Source: Desulfobacterales bacterium
GTDB taxonomy: Bacteria; Desulfobacterota; Desulfobacteria; Desulfobacterales; UBA11574
Reading direction: 5' to 3'
DNA length: 9,497 nt
Assembly: GCA_030601485.1 (NCBI GenBank)
Contig: JAUVTO010000059.1
Span: forward strand, 1-9,497
Shown: positions 1 through 6,327 of the stretch, piece after piece
Position numbering within the stretch: position 1 is the stretch's first letter
Layout of the letters: every line of letters starts with the position of its first letter
Notes under the pieces: model-generated
What the model saw: the letters and a program-made list of their open reading frames with translations, nothing else
What the model was told of the DNA's origin: nothing
Database searches by the model: none
Translations under genes and position numbers: made by a program

Positions 1-10
1 AGACAAACAG

Positions 11-1354
11 ATGATTTCCATTCGCACTAAAAAAGGCTACAAACTTAACATTGCCGGCGAACCTTCTCATGAGCTTGAACAATTAGGGAGACCGACCAGC
101 GTAGCTCTTTTGCCGGAAAGGATCCCATTTGTAAAACCCCGTCTGAAAGTTAAAGTGGCCGATCAAGTTAAGGTGGGCTCCCCTGTTTTTGAAGACAAGC
201 GAAATCCGGATCTCGTATTTCTATCACCGGGCGGAGGCAGAATCACTAAAATTGATTTCGGCCCGCGTCGGGTAATTAAAGAAATCGTCGTGGAACTGGA
301 TCAAGACGAGGGCTATGAAACTTTTCCGATCTTCAATGAAGCACAGGTTGAAAATATAGAAAGGCAAATGCTTGTAGAAGCGATAATGACCGGAGGACTC
401 TGGCCTTTGTTTAGAGAACTCCCTTTTCGGGACATTGCAGCCCCTGACTCTATTCCTCCGTCTATCATTGTCAGTCTGGATGCAAACGAGCCTTTTCAGC
501 CCATGCCGGAAGTCTATTTAAAGGGGAAAATCGAACTGTTTGAATTTGGAATAAAAATTTTACAAAAATTAACTGAAAAACTTTTCATAAGTACATCTCA
601 GAATCGGTCTTTTATTTTAGATCCATTAAACAGCTATGTGACCCACATCTGTGAAAGAGTTTATCCTGCCGATGATCCGGGAGTGTTGCTCTATCATATC
701 AAAAAAAGTTCCGACGAAAATAGGGCCTGGTATATCAGCGGTCAGGATGTTTTGCTTCTGGCGATGCTCTTTAAAACCGGTAAATACCCTGTGGAAAGAA
801 CTGTTGTTATAGGTGGAACCCTGGTCAGGGGGAAAAAGCATCTTCTGACCAGAATGGGTGCCCCTTTGAGTCATCTTACCAAAGGCCATACGGACAAAAC
901 AGAAAAAGCCAGATATATTGTGGGCGGAATTTTCAAAGGTTATACCGGCGGCAAAGATTCTTATATGGGGTTTTACGAAACGTCCCTGGTACTGATTCCC
1001 GAAGGTGGCGAAAAAGAGTTTTTAGGGTTTGCAAGACCGGGGTTTAAAAAACCCAGCCGATCCAGAGCTTTTTTATCCTTTTTAAATAAATCAGCATTGC
1101 CCATGGACTGTAACTGTCATGGTGAAGAACGGGCCTGCATTAATTGCGGATTCTGTGCCCAAGTCTGTCCTGTAGATATTTTGCCCCAGTTTACTTACAA
1201 GTGCATACTGGTTGATGAAATAGAGGAAGCCATTGACCACGGCTTGCTGGACTGTGTGGAATGCGGTCTTTGTACCTATGTTTGCCCGTCGAAGCTGGAA
1301 CTGTGCAATGTTATGAAAAATACAAAAAAAGCATGTTATCTGGAACAGTTGTAA
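11..1354 (+). CDS. nqrA: Na+-translocating NADH:quinone oxidoreductase subunit A, with a two-cluster [4Fe-4S] C-terminus
   Basis: This is the cytoplasmic, quinone-associated subunit of Na+-NQR and a homologue of RnfC. The 447 residues match the usual NqrA length (about 446). The start gives MISIRTKKGYKLNIAG, equivalent to the family opening in which a KKG-x-L-x-IAG segment follows at once; only a weak purine stretch precedes it. The central NqrA region GGTLVRGKKHLLTRMGAPLS is at about 268-287. The odd part is the C-terminus: C376-x2-C379-x2-C382-x3-C386-P and C415-x2-C418-x2-C421-x3-C425-P form two complete [4Fe-4S] motifs 28 residues apart, as in bacterial 2x[4Fe-4S] ferredoxins and RnfC. 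From family knowledge, Vibrio NqrA lacks these clusters and keeps only a degenerate CxxxCPGK remnant. Cys367, 369, 398, 432 and 441 are extra. The gene opens the nqr operon and ends 2 bases before nqrB. Its promoter lies outside the window. Confidence 0.95.
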   Translation: MISIRTKKGYKLNIAGEPSHELEQLGRPTSVALLPERIPFVKPRLKVKVADQVKVGSPVFEDKRNPDLVFLSPGGGRITKIDFGPRRVIKEIVVELDQDEGYETFPIFNEAQVENIERQMLVEAIMTGGLWPLFRELPFRDIAAPDSIPPSIIVSLDANEPFQPMPEVYLKGKIELFEFGIKILQKLTEKLFISTSQNRSFILDPLNSYVTHICERVYPADDPGVLLYHIKKSSDENRAWYISGQDVLLLAMLFKTGKYPVERTVVIGGTLVRGKKHLLTRMGAPLSHLTKGHTDKTEKARYIVGGIFKGYTGGKDSYMGFYETSLVLIPEGGEKEFLGFARPGFKKPSRSRAFLSFLNKSALPMDCNCHGEERACINCGFCAQVCPVDILPQFTYKCILVDEIEEAIDHGLLDCVECGLCTYVCPSKLELCNVMKNTKKACYLEQL

Positions 1355-1356
1355 TT

Positions 1357-2550
1357 ATGAAGTTTCTAAAGAAGATTTTCGATTCTAAACGAAAGCATTT
1401 TGCCCAAGGCGGAAGATTTGAAAAACTCCATCCTATTTTTGAGGCAACCGAAACCTTTTTCTTTATACCGGGCATTGTAACGCAAAACGACGCCCATGTG
1501 CGCGACAGCCTCGATCTAAAACGCCTCATGAGCATGGTTATTATAGCTCTAATTCCACCACTTTTCTTCGGCATTTACAATACAGGATTCCAGTCGAATA
1601 TAGCTTCCGGGCTCCCTGTTACTTTTATAGCGGTTTTCCTCAAAGGGCTCCGGATCGTACTGCCGGTGATTATTGTTTCCTATGTTGTCGGATTTTTATG
1701 GGAAATTTTGTTTGCATCCATTAGAAAGCACTCCATCAGTGAAGGCTTCCTGGTTACCGGCCTGTTATTTCCGCTTACTCTTCCACCGACGATTCCGCTC
1801 TGGCAGGTCGCCCTCGGCATCTCCTTCGGGGTGGTTATCGGCAAGGAACTCTTCGGTGGAACCGGAAGAAACTTTTTAAATCCAGCATTGACCGGACGGG
1901 CGTTTCTGTTTTTTGCCTATCCCATAAAGATGACAGGGGAAACGGTATGGACGGTGGTCAGCAATGTAAATTCTTCAGGAGTTGACACATTCAGCGGGGC
2001 GACACCCCTTGCGGTTTCCGCAGTTCAAGGAACCGCTTCCTTTATAGAATCTTTACTGGCCAAAGCGGGGTTTACGTTTCCCAAACTCTTTTTCGGTTTA
2101 TACCCGGGTAGTATTGGTGGGACTTCAACGCTAATGTGCTTGATCGGGGCGTGCTTGCTGATCTTTACCGGTATAGCAAGTTACAGGATAATGATCGGAG
2201 GTGTTCTGGGAGTGCTGGTTGCTGCATATCCGGGATATATTATGAGCCTTGTTTCTGGTAATTCCACCGTGCCGATGCTTGCACTGCATCCGCTTTACCA
2301 CTTGGTAATGGGCGGGTTTGCCTTTGGGATAACTTACATGGCCACCGATCCGGTTTCTGCGCCCGGAATGAATACCGCAAAATGGATATACGGTTTCGCA
2401 ATCGGTTTTCTGACGGTATTGATACGCATCTTCAATCCGGCATTTCCCGAGGGGGTCATGCTGGCGATTCTCTTTATGAACCTGTTTTCTCCGCTGCTGG
2501 ATTATTTTGAAATTAATTTCAGGCTGAAAAAAAGGGTGCCAAATGTCTAG
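1357..2550 (+). CDS. nqrB: Na+-translocating NADH:quinone oxidoreductase subunit B
   Basis: NqrB is an integral-membrane subunit carrying a covalent FMN and, in Vibrio, riboflavin; it takes part in quinone reduction and Na+ transport. The preferred start at 1357 (MKFLKKIFDSKRKHF) lies 2 bases after the nqrA stop and gives 397 residues; an in-frame upstream extension to 1261 would only overlap the nqrA cluster region. The protein has a cytoplasmic N-terminus and many hydrophobic segments from about residue 58 to 380. The conserved segment GGTGRNFLNPALTGRAFLFF is at 167-186. The flavinylation motif is at 210-217 (D-T-F-S-G-A-T-P); Thr216 (codon 2002-2004) is the expected phosphoester-FMN residue. 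The last 8 bases overlap nqrC, which suggests translational coupling. The motif is canonical here, unlike in NqrC. Confidence 0.96.
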   Translation: MKFLKKIFDSKRKHFAQGGRFEKLHPIFEATETFFFIPGIVTQNDAHVRDSLDLKRLMSMVIIALIPPLFFGIYNTGFQSNIASGLPVTFIAVFLKGLRIVLPVIIVSYVVGFLWEILFASIRKHSISEGFLVTGLLFPLTLPPTIPLWQVALGISFGVVIGKELFGGTGRNFLNPALTGRAFLFFAYPIKMTGETVWTVVSNVNSSGVDTFSGATPLAVSAVQGTASFIESLLAKAGFTFPKLFFGLYPGSIGGTSTLMCLIGACLLIFTGIASYRIMIGGVLGVLVAAYPGYIMSLVSGNSTVPMLALHPLYHLVMGGFAFGITYMATDPVSAPGMNTAKWIYGFAIGFLTVLIRIFNPAFPEGVMLAILFMNLFSPLLDYFEINFRLKKRVPNV

Positions 2551-3241
2551 CCATATCAAATCAATTTTATTTGCAGTGGTGTTGAGCATTGTATGCGGCA
2601 GCTTGCTGACACTGGCATCCACCGGGCTCAGGGAATATCAACTTAAAAACATCGCCCTTGACAAGCAGAAGAACATTTTAAAGTCTATCGGTCTGATCGA
2701 GGATAAAAAAGCACCTTCACTCAAAACAGTTTCCGGATTATACGCGGACTATATAAAAGAGATGTGGATCGATTTTCAAGGGAAGCTCGTTCCAAAAGAA
2801 AAAAAAGGTGAAAATGATCTGCCGGTCTATTTTTATGTCAAACAGGAGAAGATACAAGCTTATATTATACCGGTTCATTCCCGGGGGCTGTGGGGAAAAA
2901 TTGCAGGATATCTGGCCATAAAGAATGACGGGACGACGATTTCAGGGTTCACGGTTTACAGTCATCAGGAAACTCCCGGTCTTGGCGGAGAAATCGAAAA
3001 GGATTGGTTTCAGAAAAACTTTGCAGGCAAAAAAATCCTGGATGATAAGGGTAATTTTGTTTCAATTACCATTGCCAAAGGAGCAGTACAAGGGAGGATA
3101 CCGACAAGTAAACATAAAAACTTTGTGGACGGCATCAGCGGCGCCTCTATGACCGGAAAATTTTTATCTGCCGGCTTAAAACGAACACTTATTGAATATG
3201 AACCTCTTTCTGAAAGATTCAGAAAAAATGAAATAAAATGA
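2543..3241 (+). CDS. nqrC: Na+-translocating NADH:quinone oxidoreductase subunit C (FMN-binding), Ser at flavin site
   Basis: NqrC is the membrane-anchored, mainly periplasmic flavoprotein of Na+-NQR. Its 232 residues begin with one hydrophobic anchor at about 7-27. The FMN-binding domain includes the characteristic segment HQETPGLGGE at 141-150 and the end motif D196-G-I-S-G-A-S-M-T204. The residue at the covalent FMN position is Ser202 (codon TCT at 3146-3148), where well-studied NqrC proteins have Thr in SGAT. ApbE-type transferases are known to modify Ser in some proteins, for example urocanate reductase UrdA, so function is probably kept. The ATG at 2543 overlaps the nqrB end by 8 bases and has an AAGGG-type purine stretch upstream at about 2532-2536. 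The end overlaps nqrD by 4 bases (ATGA). Confidence 0.95.
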   Translation: MSSHIKSILFAVVLSIVCGSLLTLASTGLREYQLKNIALDKQKNILKSIGLIEDKKAPSLKTVSGLYADYIKEMWIDFQGKLVPKEKKGENDLPVYFYVKQEKIQAYIIPVHSRGLWGKIAGYLAIKNDGTTISGFTVYSHQETPGLGGEIEKDWFQKNFAGKKILDDKGNFVSITIAKGAVQGRIPTSKHKNFVDGISGASMTGKFLSAGLKRTLIEYEPLSERFRKNEIK

Positions 3242-3855
3242 AGATAACCCGAACCAAAGCCTTTAAAGTATTTTCTAACCCGATCTGGGAAAGAAACCCG
3301 ATATCAGGTCAAATCCTGGGGATATGTTCTGCTCTTGCGGTAACCGTTCAGTTAAAGACCGCCATTGTCATGGGCCTTGCGCTGACCTTTGTTCTGGCCT
3401 GTTCCAATCTGTCGATTTCACTGATGCGCAAGCTGATTCCCAGAAATATTCGTATCATCGTTGAACTCACTATCATTGCAACCCTGGTGATTTTTGCAGA
3501 CCAGGTTCTCAAAGCTTTTCTTTATGATATCAGCAAGCAGTTATCGGTTTTCGTGGGACTTATTATTACAAACTGCATTATCCTGGCCAGAGCAGAAACA
3601 TATGCTCTGGGTAATCCCCCGCTTCTTTCCCTGCTCGACGGCATTGGCAACGGATTAGGCTATAGCCAAATTCTGATAACGGTGGCGGTTCTTCGGGAGC
3701 TTTTAGGTGCCGGGAAACTTTTTGGATTTCAGGTGATTCCCAATTTTTTTTATGCGGCAGGATATGAAAATATGGGGTTTATGGTTTTAGCGCCCGGCGC
3801 TTTCATTGCAATCGGCTTTATTGTGTGGCTCCAGAAAACAGTTTCCAAAGAGTAA
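3238..3855 (+). CDS. nqrD: Na+-translocating NADH:quinone oxidoreductase subunit D
   Basis: NqrD is an integral-membrane subunit of the NqrD/NqrE pair (homologous to RnfE/RnfA), which forms the Na+ path. The two subunits together hold an iron centre inside the membrane through four cysteines. The 205 residues start MKITRTKAFKVFSNPIWERN, typical of NqrD, and contain about six hydrophobic helices. The two expected iron ligands are present: Cys30 in LGICSALAV and Cys113 in IITNCIIL, matching Cys29 and Cys112 of Vibrio cholerae. The segment ARAETYALGNPP at 117-128 is also a family signature. Start and nqrC stop overlap as ATGA. In most operons nqrE follows directly; here a 291-base gap with a fold-back repeat follows the stop. 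Confidence 0.96.
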   Translation: MKITRTKAFKVFSNPIWERNPISGQILGICSALAVTVQLKTAIVMGLALTFVLACSNLSISLMRKLIPRNIRIIVELTIIATLVIFADQVLKAFLYDISKQLSVFVGLIITNCIILARAETYALGNPPLLSLLDGIGNGLGYSQILITVAVLRELLGAGKLFGFQVIPNFFYAAGYENMGFMVLAPGAFIAIGFIVWLQKTVSKE

Positions 3856-3892
3856 GATCCAGGGGTTAAATGGTTCGGCTTTGGATGACCTT

Positions 3893-3900
3893 GGAAGGAG
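3893..3900 (+). promoter_or_regulatory. Orphan Shine-Dalgarno-like site without a following gene
   Basis: GGAAGGAG lies 38 bases after the nqrD stop. It is the strongest ribosome-binding-like sequence in the D/E gap, but no ATG follows at a usable distance. The only nearby candidate is a GTG at 3921, 20 bases away, whose frame closes within a few codons. It may be the remnant of an ancestral nqrE start region, or chance. Low confidence. Confidence 0.25.
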
Positions 3901-3920
3901 CTAATATTACAGCATATTGA

Positions 3921-4064
3921 GTGCCTAAAGTGATCTAAAATGCCTAAAGTGCCTAAAGTTGAGGAAAGCGCTTTCAGCGCAAATCAGTTTTTATTTAAAT
4001 TGGCATTGCCGAAGGCATAGACATTAACTTTAGCTCACTTTAGCTCACTTCAAACTTTAGGCAC
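3921..4064. repeat. 144-bp fold-back repeat with tandem 9-10 bp units in its arms, between nqrD and nqrE
   Basis: The two ends are inverted copies: GTGCCTAAAGTT at 3949-3960 pairs exactly with AACTTTAGGCAC at 4053-4064, and GTGCCTAAAG at 3921-3930 can also pair with 4055-4064. The left arm contains TGCCTAAAG three times (3922-3930, 3941-3949, 3950-3958) plus a variant TGATCTAAAA at 3931-3940. The right arm contains ACTTTAGCTC twice in tandem (4027-4036, 4037-4046), which in reverse complement is GAGCTAAAGT, a variant of the same unit. The centre has a GC-rich hairpin (GCGCT-TTC-AGCGC, 3968-3980), a T run at 3988-3992, and a small TGCC-GAA-GGCA hairpin at 4007-4017. No target duplication is visible at the ends. 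It resembles a MITE or REP-like intergenic element; no coding capacity was seen. Confidence 0.75.
3965..3992 (+). terminator. GC-rich hairpin followed by a T run inside the D/E repeat; possible attenuator
   Basis: GCGCT (3968-3972), loop TTC, and AGCGC (3976-3980) form a 5-bp stem; a run of five T follows at 3988-3992 after 7 other bases. The same bases include the perfect palindrome AAAGCGCTTT (3965-3974). The stem is short and the T run is not adjacent, so this is at most a weak intrinsic terminator or attenuator. Its position inside the operon could lower nqrE and nqrF transcript levels relative to nqrABCD. This is inference only. Confidence 0.2.
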
Positions 4065-4146
4065 TACCAGGTTACTACTTTTACAGGTAGAGCCAATTAC
4101 TTATAGCCTGGCATAAAGAACCGGGTTTTCAGGACACAACAAGACA

Positions 4147-4755
4147 ATGGAAAACCTCATCAGTATCTTTTTAAATTCTGTCTTTGTCGGCAATATCCTT
4201 CTGGCATATTTTTTAGGCATGTGTTCTTTTCTTGCCATTTCCAGCAACATGGAACCTGCTGTAGGATTGGGGTTTGCGGTAACTTTTGTACTTTCCATTA
4301 CAACGCCGATAAATTGGCTGGTCTATCATTATCTGCTGGCGCCCGGAGCTCTTACCTGGGTCGGATTACCTTCGGTTGATCTTAGCTTTCTAAAATTTAT
4401 TATCTTTATCGCTGTTATAGCGGGTATAGTTCAGGCTCTGGAAATGATTATCGACAGGTATTCGCCCCCCCTTTATATGGCCCTTGGTGTTTTCCTCCCC
4501 TTGATCGCGGTAAACTGTGCAATTCTTGGCACTTCCCTCTTTATGGTGGAACGCGATTATAATTTTATGGAATCTGTTGTTTTTGGGGCGAGTTCAGGCA
4601 TGGGATGGATGCTTGCCATTGTTACAATGGCGGGGATAAGAAAAAAACTAAGATATGCAGATGTCCCTGAAGGGCTTGAAGGCTTCGGTATAAGCATGAT
4701 TGTGACCGGCCTTATGGCCATGGCGTTTATGTTGTTTTCAGGAATAACATTATGA
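4147..4755 (+). CDS. nqrE: Na+-translocating NADH:quinone oxidoreductase subunit E
   Basis: NqrE is the integral-membrane partner of NqrD (RnfA homologue). The 202 residues contain about six hydrophobic segments and start MENLISIFLNSVFVGNILLAYFL as is usual for NqrE. The two cysteines that complete the NqrD/E intramembrane iron site are present: Cys26 in LGMCSFLAI and Cys124 in AVNCAILG. The family segment PPLYMALGVFLPLIAVNC is at 107-124. Upstream, the only candidate ribosome site is AGGA at 4131-4134, 12 bases from the ATG, which is rather distant. This gene is therefore not translationally coupled to nqrD, unlike the other junctions. The end overlaps nqrF by 4 bases (ATGA). Confidence 0.96.
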   Translation: MENLISIFLNSVFVGNILLAYFLGMCSFLAISSNMEPAVGLGFAVTFVLSITTPINWLVYHYLLAPGALTWVGLPSVDLSFLKFIIFIAVIAGIVQALEMIIDRYSPPLYMALGVFLPLIAVNCAILGTSLFMVERDYNFMESVVFGASSGMGWMLAIVTMAGIRKKLRYADVPEGLEGFGISMIVTGLMAMAFMLFSGITL

Positions 4756-5975
4756 TTTACATCGTCAGCATTACAGTGTTTGGATCTGTTATCTTCATCC
4801 TTGTGGGGATACTTCTGCTGGTGGAAGCCAAAGTGGTGAAAAAGGATGACTGTATTATTATCATCAATGATGACGAGGAAAAAAGCCTGAAGGTCCCGGG
4901 AGGAAGTACACTTTTATCCGCTCTTGCCGAAAATGAGATTTTTATCCCAGCGGCCTGTGGCGGCGGAGGTTCATGCGGGACTTGCAAGTGCATGGTGGAA
5001 GAAGGTGGAAGAGGTATTTTGCCCACCGAGCTTGCCCACCTTACCCGAAGGGAGAAAAAAGAAAATGTCCGTCTGGCCTGCCAGCTTAAAGTAAAGGAAA
5101 ATTTAAAGATTCGGGTGCCGGAAGAAATCTTCAATGTAAAAAAATACAACGCCACAATAGTTTTTAACGACAACGTTGCAACTTTTATAAAGGAACTGGT
5201 GATACAACTCGACTCTGGTGAAGAACTCGACTTCAAAGCCGGGGCTTATATTCAGATCGATATTCCTGAGCACGAGCTTTCGCTGTTAGAATTCAGGACC
5301 AGGGTTGCCGAACGGTTCAGACCGGACTGGGATGCCTTCGATCTCTGGGGGCTGCGTTCAAAAATAGAAGAACCGATTTTCAGGGCCTATTCCGTGGCAA
5401 GCCCCCCAAGCGAAAAGAATATCTTAGAATTTACGATCCGGATTGCTACACCCCCGTCCGGGGTTTCAGAAGCACCGCCAGGTGCAGGATCATCCTATAT
5501 TTTTAACTTGAAACCTGGTGACCGGATTACTTTGAGCGGACCTTATGGAGAATTTTTCGTAAAAGAGACAGAGAGAGAGATGTGCTTTGTCGGAGGCGGT
5601 GCCGGCATGGCGCCTTTGAGATGTCACATCCTTCACCAGCTTAACACACTGGAAACAAAACGCAAAACTACTTTTTGGTACGGAGCAAGATCAAAATTGG
5701 AACTGTTTTTTGAAAAAGAATTCAGGGACCTGGAAAAGAAATTTGATAATTTTTCATTCTATGTCGCTCTATCCCAGCCAAAACCGGAAAATAACTGGAG
5801 CGGGATAACCGGTTATATTCACCAGTATCTGTATGACAATTATCTCAGCAAACATGAAGATCCAACGGAAATTGAATATTATCTTTGCGGTCCGCCCATG
5901 ATGATCGATGCGATTGAGGATATGCTTGACAGACTTGGAGTTGAACCTGAGATGATAGCCTATGACAAGTTCTAA
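4752..5975 (+). CDS. nqrF: Na+-translocating NADH:quinone oxidoreductase subunit F (NADH-oxidising, FAD and [2Fe-2S])
   Basis: NqrF is the electron-input subunit: it oxidises NADH through FAD and passes electrons to a [2Fe-2S] centre. The 407 residues match the family length. Domains in order: N-terminal membrane helix at about 4-25; plant-type ferredoxin domain with cluster ligands Cys69, Cys75, Cys78 and Cys110 (C-x5-C-x2-C, then LACQ); FAD-binding region with R211-A-Y-S214; and an NADH-binding domain with GGGAGMAPLR at 281-290 and YLCGPPMM at 377-384. The protein ends in an aromatic residue (AYDKF), as is usual. It starts in the nqrE stop (ATGA overlap). It is the last gene of the operon: no nqrM or apbE follows, and the next genes run in the opposite direction. 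Confidence 0.97.
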   Translation: MIYIVSITVFGSVIFILVGILLLVEAKVVKKDDCIIIINDDEEKSLKVPGGSTLLSALAENEIFIPAACGGGGSCGTCKCMVEEGGRGILPTELAHLTRREKKENVRLACQLKVKENLKIRVPEEIFNVKKYNATIVFNDNVATFIKELVIQLDSGEELDFKAGAYIQIDIPEHELSLLEFRTRVAERFRPDWDAFDLWGLRSKIEEPIFRAYSVASPPSEKNILEFTIRIATPPSGVSEAPPGAGSSYIFNLKPGDRITLSGPYGEFFVKETEREMCFVGGGAGMAPLRCHILHQLNTLETKRKTTFWYGARSKLELFFEKEFRDLEKKFDNFSFYVALSQPKPENNWSGITGYIHQYLYDNYLSKHEDPTEIEYYLCGPPMMIDAIEDMLDRLGVEPEMIAYDKF

Positions 5976-5993
5976 CCCGAAAAATCCGGGTTA
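5973..5993. terminator. Hairpin between convergent nqrF and FTR genes, possible bidirectional terminator
   Basis: TAACCCG at 5973-5979 pairs with CGGGTTA at 5987-5993 around a 7-base loop. The stem includes the nqrF stop codon and ends one base before the stop of the opposite gene (5995-5997). T-rich sequence (TATTTA) overlaps and follows on the plus strand, but there is no long T run on either side. Its position between converging operons favours a terminator role; strength is uncertain. Confidence 0.4.
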
Positions 5994-5994
5994 T

Positions 5995-6327
5995 TTACAA
6001 AAACATCTTGTCAGGTTGCCGCCGTTCGGGGATATATTCATGTGGGATTTTATCACGATTCCATTCTTCTGATACATAAAGGTTGCAGTAACAACTCCCG
6101 TATTCTTCAACATCCGGTTCCCGGTACACACATGGGCAGATAATATCTCTGTCATGCTCTCTGTCACCGGAAGCCAGCCGGCATGGACAGGCCATGTAAC
6201 CGTAACGTTCTTTGTTGTTAATAAGAGCCTCCAACAGGTCATAGACCCGGTCTCTATCCTCGTTAAAATAGTAGCCCTTTGGTTCCTGGGCTTGTTTCAG
6301 CATTTTAAAGAGTTTTTCGATTTCCAT
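5995..6327 (-). CDS. Ferredoxin:thioredoxin reductase catalytic (beta) chain-like protein
   Basis: This is a 110-residue protein of the FTR catalytic-chain family, which uses a [4Fe-4S] cluster next to a redox-active disulfide to turn one-electron ferredoxin reduction into two-electron disulfide reduction. The six family cysteines are present as C47-P-C49, C64-P-C66 and C79-Y-C81. By analogy with the cyanobacterial enzyme, Cys47, 64, 66 and 79 bind the cluster, and Cys49 and Cys81 form the active disulfide. The spacing is CPC-x14-CPC-x12-CYC, whereas cyanobacterial and plant FTR has x16 and x8 and ends in CHC; here Tyr80 replaces the active-site His. No variable (alpha) chain gene is nearby. 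Its ATG overlaps the glutaredoxin stop by one base (TAATG), so the two genes are translationally coupled. The natural target is unknown; the adjacent glutaredoxin is the best guess. Confidence 0.9.
   Translation of the reverse strand: MEIEKLFKMLKQAQEPKGYYFNEDRDRVYDLLEALINNKERYGYMACPCRLASGDREHDRDIICPCVYREPDVEEYGSCYCNLYVSEEWNRDKIPHEYIPERRQPDKMFL

Noticed and set aside
1261..1356. Extended N-terminus for NqrB starting in the nqrA C-terminal cluster region
   Set aside because: The extra 32 residues are simply the second frame of the NqrA cluster-coding DNA and do not look like NqrB; the ATG at 1357 fits the family start.
2131..2622. 163-codon open frame on the minus strand across nqrB/nqrC
   Set aside because: It lies fully antisense to two well-conserved nqr genes, has no recognisable domain and is rich in residues typical of a shadow frame.
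3922..4046. CRISPR-like array
   Set aside because: The units are 9-10 bases, directly tandem with no spacers, and inverted between arms, which fits a fold-back repeat and not a CRISPR.
4757..5236. 159-codon open frame on the minus strand inside nqrF
   Set aside because: Antisense to the conserved ferredoxin domain of NqrF; a Ser/Phe-rich low-complexity translation without motifs.
5570..5580. Short GA dinucleotide run in nqrF as a possible phase-variation site
   Set aside because: Only about five repeats, the frame is intact, and it encodes an ordinary Thr-Glu-Arg-Glu stretch; too short to call a slippage switch.
5991..6242. 83-codon minus-strand frame overlapping the FTR gene
   Set aside because: It is out of frame with the clearly recognisable FTR catalytic chain and lacks a domain or ribosome site.
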